DNA of 64,000 bases from Ricinus communis (GCF_019578655.1 NC_063258.1:3658001-3722000), one strand, 5' to 3'; shown: positions 48,169 to 60,585, numbered from the stretch's first letter. Notes: generated by a model from the letters alone, not told the origin. Numbers and translations: made by a program.

Positions 48169-49064
48169 CTAAAAATGATTTGCCAATGGAGTGCTCACTA
48201 GCTTTGCTTTGCTTATCCCAAACCTGTCTAACACTTTCTCAACATAGCCTTGCTGAGATAACCATAGTTTTCTTGAGCCTCTATCTCTGTGAATCTCCAT
48301 TCCAAGAATTTTCTTTGCAGCACCTAAGTTTTTCATATCAAATTCCTGGCTTAACAAAACTTTCAGACCAAGGACATCATGCATATTCTTTGCAGCAATC
48401 AACATATCATTAACATACAGTAACAAAAAAAATAAAAGAACCATCATCAAGGCTCTTAACATAAATACAACAATTATACTCACATCGCCTGTAGCCAATC
48501 TGAATCATGCAGGAGTCGAACCGCTTGTACCATTGTCTTGGAGACTGTTTCAACCCATACAACGATTTCTGTAACCTGCAAACCAGATGCTCATGTCCAG
48601 GTTGAGTGAACCCTTATGGTTGCTGTATGTAAATCTGCTCCTCTAGATCACCATGCAAAAAAGCAGTTTTAACATCCATCTGCTCTAAATGCAAATCCCA
48701 ACTAGTTACTAATGCAAGTACTAGCCTGATTGAAGTATGCCTAAGTACAGGAGAAAGAATTTTCATTATAATCTATCATCTTCTGCAGTGAAAAACCCTT
48801 TGCTACTAATCGAGCCTTGAACTTTTCTCCTTCTTTTTCTGAGACTACTGATTTCCATTTGTACACCCACTTGCACCCGATAGCCTTCTTTCCCTCAGGA
48901 AGCCGAACTAGCTCCCATGTATGATTTTTCTGTAAAGACTCCATCTCCTCAACCATTGCACCCATCCATTTCTCTTTCTCCTGGGTAGTGATAGCTCCTT
49001 GGAAGGTAGCTCGATCATCCCTACTAATGAGAAGTGCAAAAGATACCATGTCTTCAAAACCCAA
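48169..49064 (-). pseudogene. Reverse transcriptase of the truncated copia element
   Basis: Frame 48741-49064 covers the RT N-terminus (HTWELVRLPEGKKAIGCKWV, KARLVAKGFSL). Frame 48169-48498 has LLLYVNDMLIAA where family members have YVDD: the first catalytic Asp is an Asn, which would abolish activity. The part between them is read through frame changes. Confidence 0.87.
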
Positions 49065-49121
49065 TCTGCTTGGAGGCTTTACATTGGTGCGTCTCTCTCT
49101 ATCTCTGGCTAGATTATAATT

Positions 49122-49769
49122 TTATAGATCAACTGTATTAGAACCACCAGATGTTGGATTTGAACTTTCAACTCTCTCAGCTACTACTGGATGCTGTTCT
49201 AAATCCATCTGCAATGTATCTGAACTGGAACTATTTTCTGGCACCTTATCTTGGTATTGCTGCAACATGAACTGTTCATCAAAGACTGCAACTCTATTGA
49301 TCACCACTATCTTTACATTCGGATCCCAAAACTTGTATCCTTTGACACCTTTCTTGTAGCCTAGAAAGATGCACTTCTTAGACTTTGGATCAAGTTTTGA
49401 TCTTTCATTACTAGGTACATGCACATAAGCAGGACAACCAAAATTAACTACATTACCTATCCATACTTCTTCTGCAACCTTGCCATCGAAAGATGCCCGT
49501 GGTGATCTATTGATAAGGTAGCACGCCATATTCACAGCCTTTGCCTAGAAGCTTTTAGGAAGCCCTGCATTCAATCTCAAGCATCTTGCCCTTTCAATTA
49601 AGGACCTGTTCATCCTTTCTGCAACACCATTCTGCTGTGGTGTCTTGTGCATTAATAAATGCCTCTGAATCCAATACTCTTCATAAAATTTCTGAAACTG
49701 TGAATTTGTGTACTTAGTGCCATTATCAGACCTCAAATACTTGATCTTTCTACTAGTTTGGTTCTCCAC
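49122..49769 (-). pseudogene. Integrase core and C-terminal region of the truncated copia element
   Basis: Two frames separated by one stop. 49545-49769 has LRSDNGTKY and PQQNGVAERMNRS, so the second Asp and the Glu are present. 49122-49535 has ACYLINRSPRASF, CIFLGYKKGVKGYKFWDP and a linker rich in Gln/Ser. Confidence 0.88.
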
Positions 49770-49811
49770 CTTAGCTTTCCAAAGCTTGAAATTGGCAAAA
49801 ACTTCAGATTT

Positions 49812-51368
49812 CTATTTCAAGAAATACAGCCAAACTTTCCTAGAAAAGTCGTAAGTAAAAGTAATATAATATAGAGATTCACCTAATGATAATTTCCTGG
49901 TAGGGCCCCATACATCAGAATGCACATAATCAAGAATCCCTTCAGTTTTGTGCTTTCCAGTCGTGAAACTAACTCTAGTCTGTTTTCCAAGAACACAAAA
50001 CTTACAAAAATCGAGCTTGCAACTTTTAACACCATGCAACAAATTTCTTTTATGCAATTCAGTCATTCCATGTTCACTAAGATGACCAAGACGCATGTGC
50101 CATAGTTTTGTATTATCATCATATGACTCAACAGAATGAACTCCACCTACAACTGTACTGCCTAACAGTTTATAGATATTCCCTGCAGTTATCTTTCCTT
50201 TCATCACATTCAATGCACCCTTAACAACTCTAATGGTTTCCCTATCCTCATCTGCTTTAGGAATAAAACCATTCTTATGCAAAGTGCCCAAGGAAATTAG
50301 ATTCTTTTTCAAATATGGTATATGCCTAACATCACATAATGTTCTAACAGTACCATCATACATCTTAATTTTGACTTCACCAATACCAACAATATTGCAA
50401 CATCTATCATCACCTAAATAGATAGAACCAGAATTAGCTGACCTGTATGATGTGAACCACTCCCTGTTAGGCGTTTTATGATAAGAGCATCCAGAATCAA
50501 GAATCCATGCATCCATGAACTGAGTCGTTGAAATTGAAAGCATATCACCATCACTGCAATCTAAATTTTCACTCTGCACCACATTCACAGACTTGGATAA
50601 TTCATCACGTTTCTCATCAGTCTGCTTTTTCAATTTTGGACAGTCTTTCTTCATATGTCCCGGCTCCTTGTACTTGTAGCAATGAATTGTCTTTTTGCCC
50701 TTAGACTTTGATCTGGAATTTCGTTTTCCAAAACCCTCCTTCTTTAGCTTCCTTCCACGATCCTGATTACCCTTAACATATAAACTGTCACCATAAGAGC
50801 TTTCCCCTACATTCTTCTTCCGCTGGTTCTGAGCCAACAAGGCTGCAATAATCTATTCAATTTTGATTGTTTCTTTCCCATATGTAAGAGTAGTAATTAG
50901 ATGTTCATAAGAGGAAAGCAATGAACACAACCGAATCATTGCTCTGTCTTCATTCTCACTGCTCATATCAAGTCGAGCTAAATTTATGATTATTTGATTG
51001 AAGACATTCATGTGCTGCTCCAAATCAGAACCTTCCCGCATCTTCAGCCCATATAGCCTTTGCTTCAAATGCAGTTTATTCGTTAAGGATTTGGACATAA
51101 ACTGACTTTCCAATTTCTTCCATATTTCTCCTAGAGATGTCAGATTCGTTACGTGATACATAATCTCACTTGCCAGACATAACCGTATGGTTCCTACCGC
51201 TCGCTGCTGCAGTTCTTCCTAATCTTCACCTTTTATAGGTTCTAGTTTCTGTGGTTATAAAGCCTTCAGAATCCCTTGCTACGCCAACAGATCATTTACC
51301 CTTGTTTGCCACAATCTGAAGTTACCATGTCCATCAAACTTCGCCACTTCGAATTTTGCACCTGACAT
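49812..51368 (-). pseudogene. Gag, protease and integrase start of the truncated copia element
   Basis: Gag begins at the ATG at 51368 (MSGAKFEVAKFDGHGNFRLW), with stops soon after. Frame 50853-51161 continues the capsid (WKKLESQFMSKSL). The 342-codon frame 49812-50840 holds a zinc knuckle with the second Cys replaced by Tyr (CYKYKEPGHMKKDC), the protease site WILDSGCSYH, the HHCC motif (LWHMRLGHLSEHG, CKFCVLGKQ) and the first integrase Asp (HSDVWGP). Confidence 0.88.
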
Positions 51369-51429
51369 AGCTTAAAACTAGGAAAAATCATGAGTATTTT
51401 ATTTTTTCAATTATTATTGTGAATAGATA

Positions 51430-51587
51430 ATCTGTTAGTCTAGCCAGCTCCACCCGAGGCGTAAGATTAGACAGCGGAATTCGGTAGAACTGTAAGTTAA
51501 AGTCATATATTCTACTGCATATGCCAGACCTGAATTTAAATGCAATTATTAAAAGAGTAAATAGTATGGTTATTATTAATAGAATAC
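51430..51587 (+). repeat. Tekay-LTR-like fragment, plus orientation (left piece)
   Basis: CTCCACCCGAGGCGTA followed by a block ending GTAAGTTAAAGTCAT matches, in reverse complement, the middle of the Tekay LTRs (about 37090-37150 and 43970-44030). It is cut at 51587 by the Athila LTR. Confidence 0.65.
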
Positions 51588-53059
51588 TGATAGGCATCAT
51601 ATCATACATATTTACATGCCCAATTGTTACATTCTTGTGCATAATTATCTCGTTTTATGCTAGAATCACCTGTCTTTTGGTTCCTTTCACATTTCAGGTC
51701 ATTATCGAAGGACATTGTTAATAATCGAGGGAAATACGCGTAATTACGGACCAAAATCCATCAAATTGAGCAAGGACTAACATTCTGAGGTTGAGCACGA
51801 CCTAGACTCCGGACGTGCTAAATTGTCAATGAGCTGCCCCCAAGAGTGCCATTTTGGCACGGTTTCCGTAGCCACTACGGCCTCCACCACTGCCCATGGT
51901 GGCTCAGCAGTGGCTAGGGCACGGCCTGGAAGAGGTCAAGGCCCTAAGATGTGCAGGTGTTCAAGACTGCTAGACTCGCCCATCTTGTGCTTGAGCTTGA
52001 ACACGGTTGTGCTGAAGGGACTATATAGGCAAAAACAATTTGGTGAATGAGGGTTTGATTTTCTGACTTGATTTCCACTATAAAAACTCAAATAATTTGT
52101 TTCCAGACCTCAATTGTCAACTTTGGAAGATCAATTTCATCAATTGAAGGAAGGATTGCACTTGTTTCAACATCAATTTGAAGATCAAAGCAAGATTTGG
52201 GAGATTCAAGAGGCAAATTAGGGTTTGCTATTCTGAATTGGAAAATTAGGATTTTCTCATCCAGCTTCTTGAAGAAGGGTGTACATTCCTTTAATTCACT
52301 TTTCTGATTTTATTTCGTATTTTGTGATGCTTATTAGTATGAGTAGCTAAATTGTTGAACCCAATTGGGGTTCCTATGTTTGTCGATTGATCTTAATGTT
52401 ATGAGATTTTGATTGTCAATTCTTGATTCTTCTTGCTTTTATTATTAATGAGAAGTCACTTTATTCATGAGACGTTGTGAATTATGGAATTTAGATTGCT
52501 TTATGTAATTGAGAGATTCGTTTAGTAATCGAAAAATTGAATAGCAAGAACTAGTTAATAATCACTTAGAGATGAGGGTAATTGACTAGCCGGATTAAGA
52601 ATTAACAAAGGCTTAATAGAGGCGGGTTAAACCTTAATGCTAATCGAATAATCGATCGTTAGGAAGAGATTCCAACTTTAGGTTATTGGGTTTAGGAATT
52701 TGGTTATCTCGAGAGGGAGACCGAATTCAGTTAAGACTTCGTCCACGGGTAATTGCAATTGATAATCAATTTAATCTCTATCTTTACAAAAATCCAATTA
52801 ACTTAGGTCCCCTAGGGTTTGCTTTTCCTTTGAGAGTTTTCCTAAATCCTTTCAGATAATTTGACATTTAATTACTTGTTTGTTCATAATTAATCAAAGA
52901 ATAACACTTCATTGATTTCTTTAGGTTAGATAACATAAGACGCTACAGTAGGTCTAGGTTCATCCTTTCCCGAGAATACGACCTTGATACTCACCATTTG
53001 TGTTAGTTTGCATCGATAGGTTCACTGCCTTAGATTGTAGCTACGTAAATAGCCTATCA
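51588..53059 (+). repeat. 5' LTR of the Athila-type element
   Basis: 1472 bp, TGATAGGC...GCCTATCA. A TATA-like CTATATAGGC at about 52020-52030 is a likely U3 promoter. The part 51800-51960 is GC-rich with repeated GGCACGG/GCACGACC words. The 3' half is shared with the reverse-oriented fragment at 34953-35765. Confidence 0.93.
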
Positions 53060-53063
53060 AGTT

Positions 53064-53078
53064 TTTGGCGCCGTTGCC
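53064..53078 (+). other. Primer binding site of the Athila-type element
   Basis: TTTGGCGCCGTTGCCGGG a few bases after the LTR end. This is the site type that family knowledge associates with tRNA-Asp priming in Athila elements. Confidence 0.85.
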
Positions 53079-53230
53079 GGGTATTCTGCTTTTTGTGTGA
53101 ACTAGAACGAACTTGTGTTTTGTTAATTTAGCCATATTTATTTTTCTATCTTTATTTTACTTTCTTTTATTCTTTCATTGTTTTAACTATTTTTAGTCTT
53201 CGGTTGCTACATTCCACTTGTAGGTAGTTT

Positions 53231-54778
53231 ATGACCAGGAGCTCAAACTCTGATGTTATAGAGCCTCTACCTGATCCAGAACGGTCCCTCAAGCTTTTAA
53301 GGAAGCGTTTGCAATTAGAAGAGGAGGAGATTGAGGTTGAGGTACTTGTTGCTAAACCAGAAGAGATGGAGAATCATAATGGAAATGTTATGGCAGACGC
53401 TAACAGAACGATGTACGAGTTTGCTAGACCGTCATTGGATGGGACACAAACAAGTATACTCAGACCGGCGGTGGCAGCTAACAATTTTGAGATAAAGCCA
53501 AATGTAATCCAAATGGTACAACAGAGTGTACAATTTGGAGGGCTGCCAAGCGAGGATCCTAGTGCCCATATAGCCAACTTTTTGGAGATATGCGACACTT
53601 TCAAGATAAATGGAACTACCGATGATTCCATCCGGCTGAGATTATTTCATTTTCTTTAAGGGATAGAGCAAAGAGATGGCTGCAGTCCTTTCCATCGCAC
53701 ACTATTATAACCTGGAAATCATTGGCTGAGAAATTTCTTTACAATTATTTTCCTCCAGCTAAAACTGCTAAATTGAGAAATGACATTTCTTCTTTTGTAC
53801 AGATGGACGATGAGAGCATGTACGACGCCTGGGAGAGGTATAAGGACTTGTTAAGATGCTGTCAACACCACGGTCTACCAGTATGGATGCAGGTTCAGAC
53901 CTTTTACAGCAGTTTGAACCTTGCTATGAGGCAAATGGTGGACGGCTGCAGTGAAGCCGGAGCGCAGGAACTGATAGAGGAGATGGTCATGAACAACTAC
54001 CAATGGCAATCCTCTAGGAGTCGGCCGGTCAAACAAGGAACGACCGGTTAGACTCCACAGAAGCCTTAGCAGCTCAAGTGGAGCTTCTGACTAAAAAGCT
54101 AGACCAGCTTCAGATGCCGGTTCATGCAGCCCAAATAAGCTGTGAATTTTACTGCGTGGGCTCCGCTACGATTCAGAATATGTCTGAGGTATGTTTGCTT
54201 CTGGTAACAATTATTCCTCTATTATTTCTACTGACATAGAACAGGTAGACTACATGAGTAATGCCCCTAGACAACAGAACAACCCATACAGCAGCACATA
54301 CAACCCCAGCTGGCGTAACCATCCAAATTTCGGGTAGAGCAATAACAACGCCTAAGGTCCACCAGGCTTTCAGAGACTGCATCAGCAGCCACTACAACCG
54401 CAGCAATAGGCTATACCATCATAGCCCCCTCCACCAGTCAAAAACAAATCTAACTTGGAGGAGCTGATGATGAAGTTTGTCACCTCGACGGAGACGAGAT
54501 TCCAGCAGACAGACAATGCCCTTAGAAATCAGCAGGCATCCATCCAGAATTTAGAGAGTCAAATTGGGCAGATTTCTAAGATGTTGTTTGAGAGGCCACA
54601 AGGATCGCTCCCTAGCACAACAGAGTCAAACCCTAGGGAGCATTGCAAGGCTGTCACCTTGCGGTCAAGTAAGCAATTGTCTAGCTCTCTACCTTTAGTT
54701 GATGATGAGGATGTTTGTATGCAGGATAAGCAAGCTAGGCAGGAGCTCGAGCCTGAGATAATAGGAAAGAAAAGGTAG
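53231..54778 (+). pseudogene. Gag of the Athila-type element
   Basis: Starts at the ATG at 53231 (MTRSSNSDVIEPL). It shows VQFGGLPSEDPSAHIANFLE, then after a frameshift at about 53650 the capsid core RAKRWLQSFP, WKSLAEKFLYNYFPP and MYDAWERYKDLLRCC. After further stops comes QIGQISKMLFERPQGSLPS and the conserved CKAVTLRS block (frame 54455-54778), typical of Athila/Tat gag C-termini. Confidence 0.88.
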
Positions 54779-54882
54779 AAGACATGCAGAAGAGCCCTGT
54801 GAGAGGGTACTAGCCACCCATCCCCTACCCTGCTCGAGTTAAGCAGGACAAGGTTGATAAGTAGTTTGGTAAGTTTCTTGAC

Positions 54883-55740
54883 TTGTTTAAACAATTGCAG
54901 ATTAACCTGCCTTTTGTTGAAGCTATTTCGCAGATGCCGAAGTATGCAAGGTTCCTAAAGGAAATTTTGAGCAATAAAAGGAAGTTGAAGAATTTAGGAC
55001 TCGTGACTCTAAACGAGGAGTGTTCGGCTATTCTTCAGAATAAGCTACCACTCAAAAGAAGAGATCTAGGGAGTTTTATTGTTCCTTGTGTCATTGGCGA
55101 TTTGCCTATTAGTGGTGCATTAGCTGATTTAGGAGCTAGTATAAATTTAATGCCCACTAGTCTGTTTGATAAATTAGGTTTGAATGAACTTAAGCCCACT
55201 AGAAGGAGCATTCAATTAGCTGATAGAACTGTAAAGATTCCTAGGGGTATAGTTGAAGATGTGCTTGTTAAGGTAGACAAGTTTATTTTTCCTGTAGATT
55301 TTGTAGTTATGGATATGGAAGGTGAGAGTACTGTACCTTTAATCCTAAGTAGACCCTTTCTTGCAACATCTAGGGCTGTAATAGGTGTTTGTGATGGAAA
55401 GCTTAAACTTAGGGTAGACGATGAGATCATCACCCTCGACCTAGCAACTACTATGAGACACTCTTTAGACCATGATGATACTATATTTTCTATTGATATT
55501 GTGGATAATTTGGTTGAGTCTCACTTACAGGAAATGTTGCTTGATGATCCTTTGCAGGTAGCCTTGCAAGGAGAGGAGGAGGAGTTGTCCAACGAGCAAG
55601 TGTTGGAGCAACTCGCTAGTTTATTGGCTACTGAGCCTAGCTATTCTACTGATCCTTTTCTTTCTCTTGATAGGTCAGAAGTAGACCTGTTCATGGGCCT
55701 GGGTACCCGCCCAGGCCGGCACTTTTCGGGCCGGGCTTAG
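54883..55740 (+). CDS. Protease region of the Athila-type element
   Basis: 285-codon frame. It begins with the conserved lead-in FVEAISQMPKYARFLKEIL, then the protease ALADLGASINLMPTSLF. The active-site triplet is D-L-G, the usual form in the Athila/Tat group. VPLILSRPFLATSRAVI follows. The last 20 codons are inside the hAT-like MITE, which cuts the frame at 55682. Confidence 0.88.
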   Translation: MFKQLQINLPFVEAISQMPKYARFLKEILSNKRKLKNLGLVTLNEECSAILQNKLPLKRRDLGSFIVPCVIGDLPISGALADLGASINLMPTSLFDKLGLNELKPTRRSIQLADRTVKIPRGIVEDVLVKVDKFIFPVDFVVMDMEGESTVPLILSRPFLATSRAVIGVCDGKLKLRVDDEIITLDLATTMRHSLDHDDTIFSIDIVDNLVESHLQEMLLDDPLQVALQGEEEELSNEQVLEQLASLLATEPSYSTDPFLSLDRSEVDLFMGLGTRPGRHFSGRA

Positions 55741-56200
55741 ATAACAATTTTTATGTACAAGCCTGGCCCGGCCCAAACCCATAAAAAGCCTGAACTTTTT
55801 GGGCCGGGCTTGGGATTTACATAAAAACCCAAGCCCGGCCCGGCCCGATGTTTAGTTTAATTAGGAAAAATAAATGTCATACCTAGTATTTGAACCTATG
55901 ACCTTCAACTTATAATTAAGTGCTACATACCACTTAGCTACCTATTATTTCTGTCTATAATTTTATTGTTATTAATAATATATTTAAATAAAACTAAACT
56001 CAAGCCCGACCCGAACCCGCCAAGCCCGACCCGATTTGTATTTATACATTTAACTATTGGTCGAACCGGGTCGGGCTTTTTAAAAAATTTCGGGCTCGGG
56101 CTTGGGCTAAGAGATATTAAAAAAATTTTGGGCTTGGGTGGGCTCGGGCTTGTTCAAAATAAAGTCAAGCCCGGTTAGGCCCGACCCATGAACAGGTCTA
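55682..56200. mobile_element. hAT-like MITE, 519 bp
   Basis: Terminal inverted repeats TAGACCTGTTCATGGGC and, at the other end, GACCCATGAACAGGTCTA. An 8-bp target duplication with one mismatch, GTCAGAAG (55674-55681) and GTCAAAAG (56201-56208), is the hAT signature length. The body is full of GGGCCGGGC/GCCCGGCCC words on both sides of an AT-rich centre, so it can fold back. No transposase. Confidence 0.88.
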
Positions 56201-56419
56201 GTCAAAAGTGCATAAAGTGAAATCTTCTTTTGAGGACCCCTCGGCCTTAGAATTGAAGGAGCTACCTAAGCACTTAAGCTGTGGATTCTTGGATGAGGAA
56301 GAAAAGTTACCAGTGATTATTGCAGCAAATTGAACACTCGAGGAGCAAGCAAAAATCTAGATGCGCTCAAGAGGTATAAGAAGGCCTTCGCCTACAAAAT
56401 CGCTAATATTCCCGGGATC

Positions 56420-57780
56420 AACCCAAGTTTCTGTTCTCACAAGATTCTTATGGAGGATAGTTATAGAGCAATAGTTCAGCCATAGAGGCGGCTTAATCCG
56501 AACATGAAGGAAGTAGTGAAAAAGGAGGTAATTAAGCTCCTAGATGCAAGATTAATTTACCCTATTTCTGACAGTTCTTGGGTGAGCCCTGTGCAGGTTG
56601 TGCCGAAGAAAGGAGGCATAACAGTAATTTGAAATGAGCAGGATGAGCTGATACCTATACGGGTGGTAACAGGATTCTGAGTGTGCATCGATTATAAGAG
56701 GCTTAATAATGCAACTCGGAAGGATCACTTCCCTCTTCTTTTCATTGATCAGATGTTAGAAAGATTGGCAGGACACATGTTTTACTATTTCCTTGATGGT
56801 TTTTCAGGATATTTTCAGATCCCAATTGCACTTAAAGACCAAGAGAAGAAAACTTTCACCTGCCCCTAAGGGATATTCGCTTATAGACGAATGCCTTTCG
56901 GCCTATGCAATGCGTCGGCTACGTTTCAGCGATGTATGATGGCCATTTTTGATGATATGATTGAGGAGTTGATGGAGGTATTTATGGATGACTTCTCTGT
57001 TTTTGGTAACTCATTCTCTCACTGTTTGGCAAATCTAGAATGCATGTTAGCTAAGTGCATTGAGGCTAACTTGGTGCTAAATTGGGAAAAGTGTCATTTT
57101 ATGGTGAGAGAGGGAATCGTTCTAGGGCATAAGATTTCACATGCTGGGATGGAAGTCGATAGACCTAAAATAGCAACAATATCTAAACTACCACCCCCTA
57201 GTTCTGTTAGGGTTGTTAGGAGTTTCTTAGGCTATGCTGGATTTTATAGAAGATTCATTAGAAATTTCTCTGGGATTGCTAGGCCTCTTACTCAATTGCT
57301 AGTTAAGGATGCACCTTTCATTTTTTATGATGCATATGTATCTTCTTTTGAGTTATTAAAGAAACTTCTGACCACAACCCCTATCATGGCTTCGCCTGAT
57401 TGGGTGTTGCCCTTTGAACTAATGTGCGATGCTAGTGACTATGCAGTTGGAGCTGTGCTTGGACAGAGGTTTGATAAAAAGTTCCAACCCATTTACTATG
57501 CTAGCAAGATATTAACAGGAGCCGAGGAACATTACACTACTACAGAGAAAGAGTTGTTAGTTGTCGTGTATGCCTTCGATAAATTTTGATCATACCTCAT
57601 CTTATCAAAGACCATCGTTTTCAATGGCCATTCAACTTTGAGGTATTTGTTTAATAAGCATGATGCTAAGCCAAGATTGATCATATGGATTCTATTGTTG
57701 TAGGAATTCGACATTGAGATTAGAGATAAGAAGGGCGCAGAAAATTTGGCAGCAGATCACCTATCTAGACTGGAGAATTC
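56420..57780 (+). pseudogene. RT and RNase H of the Athila-type element
   Basis: The RT begins around KKEVIKLLDARLIYPISDS (56520 on) and SWVSPVQVVPKKGG. Frame 56681-56869 has CIDYKRLNNATRKDHFPL. Frame 56891-57589 has MPFGLCNASATFQRCM, the catalytic VFMDDFSVFG, RSFLGYAGFYRRFIRNFS and the RNase H start (FELMCDASDYAVGAVLG, IYYASKIL). After a stop the RNase H ends with IRDKKGAENLAADHLSRLE. Confidence 0.9.
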
Positions 57781-57989
57781 GAGCTTGGATGCACTTGATG
57801 AGAGCACAATAGATGATCGATTTCCAGAGGAGCACTTGTATTTATTAAAGGTATATTCCGATTCTCCGTGGTTTCTGATTATGCTAACTATCTTGTGGCT
57901 AGGGTCTTACCAAAGGGTATGACTTATCAGCAAAAGAAGAAATTCTTTGTCGATTTGAAATACTACATTTAGGAAGACCCCTTCCTATA

Positions 57990-59900
57990 TCGAGTGTGTG
58001 CAGACTAGGTCATCTGCCGATGTGTTTATGGCAAAGAGAGTCTCCAGATCTTGAGGCATTGTCATGAAGGACCTGCAGGAGGCCATTAAGCAGCGAACCA
58101 TACTGCTAGGAAGGTGTTGGATGCAGGCTTTTATTGGCCAACTATCTTCCAGGATTCTAGAACCTTTGTTTAGATTTGCAATGCTTGTCAGCGCCCAGGT
58201 AATATCTCTACCCGTGATAAGATGCCCCAAAACAGTATGTAGACAATTGAGATATTTGACATTTGGGGTATTGACTTCAGGGGACCCTTCCCTTCCTCAA
58301 ATGGTAATAAGTGGGTTAAATGCCCGCTGGTACCAAACCTCGCCACTTTTATCTATTTGGTATCAAACTTTTAATTTGTTTGTTTTTGGTACCCCTCCTA
58401 TTATTTATGTTATTTCCGCCAGTACCAATGAGGAATCTGGTAGTTATTTACTGATATGGCTGCCAGATTTATAAAATACCACATATATTGCTGACTCCTT
58501 TACTTTATCCTAGTCAGCAAATAAATAACCCTAATCTCTTAAAACAAAATCAAAATGGTTTATGATTGATGTTAGAGATGAAAAATAGGGAAATGGAAAT
58601 CCAATTCAGTTGGCCCCTGTAGATTTCGACACAACCTGATACAAAGCTAGACCTTGCAAAGCTCTGTTATGCATTATTGTTGCTCTTCTCTGTTTGTAGA
58701 AGTCCCCAACTCGCCAGCCTTGTATGAAGGACGTCGTTAGAATGCTTATTATTGCTTCCAGCTGATAAGGACGAAGATGATGATGAGTGGTTGCTGCTAC
58801 GATTGATTAAAATAGAGATGGAGAAGAGCAGTGAACAACGGTTACTGCTAACTGTGTAGATCTACAGAAATGAAGAAGAGATTTGATTTTGTTTTAAGAG
58901 ATTAGAGTTATTTATTTGCTGACTAGGATAAAGTAAAGGAGTCAGCAACATATGTGGCAACAGTTCTGTGGTATTTTATAAATCCGGCACCCACATCAAC
59001 AAATAATTGCCGGATTTCTCATTGGTACTGACAGAAGTAACATAAATAATAGGAGATGGTACCAAAAAGAAATAAATTAAAGGTTTGGCACCAAATAGAT
59101 AAAAGTGGTAAGGTTTGGTACCAGCGGGGCATTTAACCCGGTAATAAGTATATCCTAGTAGCTGTTGAATATTTCTCCAAATGGTCGGAGGCACAGGCCT
59201 TACCCACTGACGATGCTAGAGTTGTTTGCAGGTTCCTTAAAAAGTTATTTGCTAGGTTTGGCACACCTAGAGCGCTAATTAATGACAGGGGAACGCATTT
59301 CTGCAATGCTCAATTGGAGAAGGCACTCAGGCGCTATAGTGTAACGCAGCGGTTCTCCACTCCTTATCACCCACAAACCAATTGTCAAGTTGAGGTTACT
59401 AATAGGGGTTTAAAATGTATATTAGAGAGAACTGTGGGTGTAAGTCGGAAGGATTGGGCCTCCAAACTAGATGATGCATTATGGGCATTTAGAACTGCAT
59501 ATAGGACCTCCACAAGTTTTACGCCCTATAGGCTGGTATATGGGAAGTCTTGTCATTTACATGTCGAATTAGAACACAGGGCTCTTTGGGCCCTTAAAAC
59601 TTGCAATTTTGATGTTGATTCTACAGGTAAGGAAAGATAGTGGCAACTGGGTGAATTGGAGGAATGGCGTCAACAAGCGTATGAAAACTCCTCAATTTAC
59701 AAGGCGAAGACAAAAAAGTGGCACGATTAGAGGCTCAAAGGTCCCAAGGAGTTTCAGAGTGGAGATAGAGTATTGCTATATAACTCACGTCTTCGGCTGT
59801 TCCCAGGGAAGCTCAGGAGTCGATGGTTGGGGCCCTTCGTGGTTAAGCAGGTTTTCTTATATGGCACAGTCGAGCTTCATCATCCGAGAAGGGTAATTTC
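57990..59900 (+). pseudogene. Integrase of the Athila-type element, split by an insertion
   Basis: The zinc-binding part is at about 58020-58190 (HCHEGPAGGH, CNACQRPGN). The first core Asp is in [15 protein letters not shown], directly before the inserted foldback element. After it come ILVAVEYFSKWSEAQ, LINDRGTHF and PYHPQTNCQVEVTNRG (second Asp and Glu), WAFRTAYRTSTSFTPYRLVY in frame 59314-59640, and a C-terminal part read in other frames ([29 protein letters not shown]). Confidence 0.9.
58313..59139. mobile_element. Mutator-like foldback element, about 827 bp
   Basis: Starts GGGTTAAATGCCCGCTGGTA and ends with its near-perfect inverse. The inverted repeats run for about 240-270 bp: left arm to about 58556, right arm from about 58865, with a 12-base difference. 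It is flanked by a perfect 10-bp direct repeat GGTAATAAGT at 58303-58312 and 59140-59149. Long TIRs and a 9-11 bp duplication suit non-autonomous Mutator-like elements. No transposase frame in the centre. Confidence 0.88.
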
Positions 59901-60585
59901 AAAGTCAATGGATATAGGCTCAAGGTGTATCACGGAAACTCGTTAGAGATTAAGCAGCGGGTTAACATGATATTATACCTGCAATGATGATTCATATTGA
60001 GTCCAGCTAAATGACTCAAGAATAAAAAAGAAGCTCCCTTGGGTGGCATTCCCATTCTAGTTTTGTGCTCTTTTCTTCGGTCCATTTTTATGTTATCATT
60101 CGTTGCATGCTTATTGATCTTTAGAACAATTACTTTTTATATTAAACATAGTTGTATGAACTTAGTGTTGGAATAACTTATGTCGGATTTTTAGTAATCG
60201 GTGAAGTGTGACTTTCTCGTTTGATTCACTTACTTGATTTACGACCTAAATATGTACGTATATGTGTCGAATGCAGGTAAGGAGTTCGGCGACTCGAGAT
60301 GAAGAAGGAAAGCCTGGAATCAACCCTTTCACCACGGTTTCTGTGCCCATCACGGGTTGCAACACCAAGTCGTGCTCATCAGCACGGCCGGAGTCAAGCC
60401 CGTGATGAGAAAACACATGAAGAATGGGAGATTTCAGCCATTCAATATGGCTTCCGAAGGCACCACGGGTAGCAACACCAGGTCGTGCTAGTCAGCATGG
60501 TCATGCCCCACCCGTGCCAAATGGTGCATCATTGAAGCTTAAGGGCTCAGCACGGGCCGATCCTGGCCGTGCTAACCCCTGTGCC

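Larger units (their letters stand above)
47112..51400 (-). mobile_element. 5'-truncated Ty1-copia element (Tork-like)
   Basis: Minus-strand element with a 282-bp 3' LTR (47112-47393; TGTTAGG...TTATAACA in element sense), a purine tract AAGGTGGAGATT beside it, and gag-protease-integrase-RT-RNase H in copia order. Beyond gag there is neither a primer site nor a second LTR: the sequence changes near 51400 into a Tekay-LTR-like fragment. It is therefore 5'-truncated by deletion or by later insertion. Confidence 0.85.
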
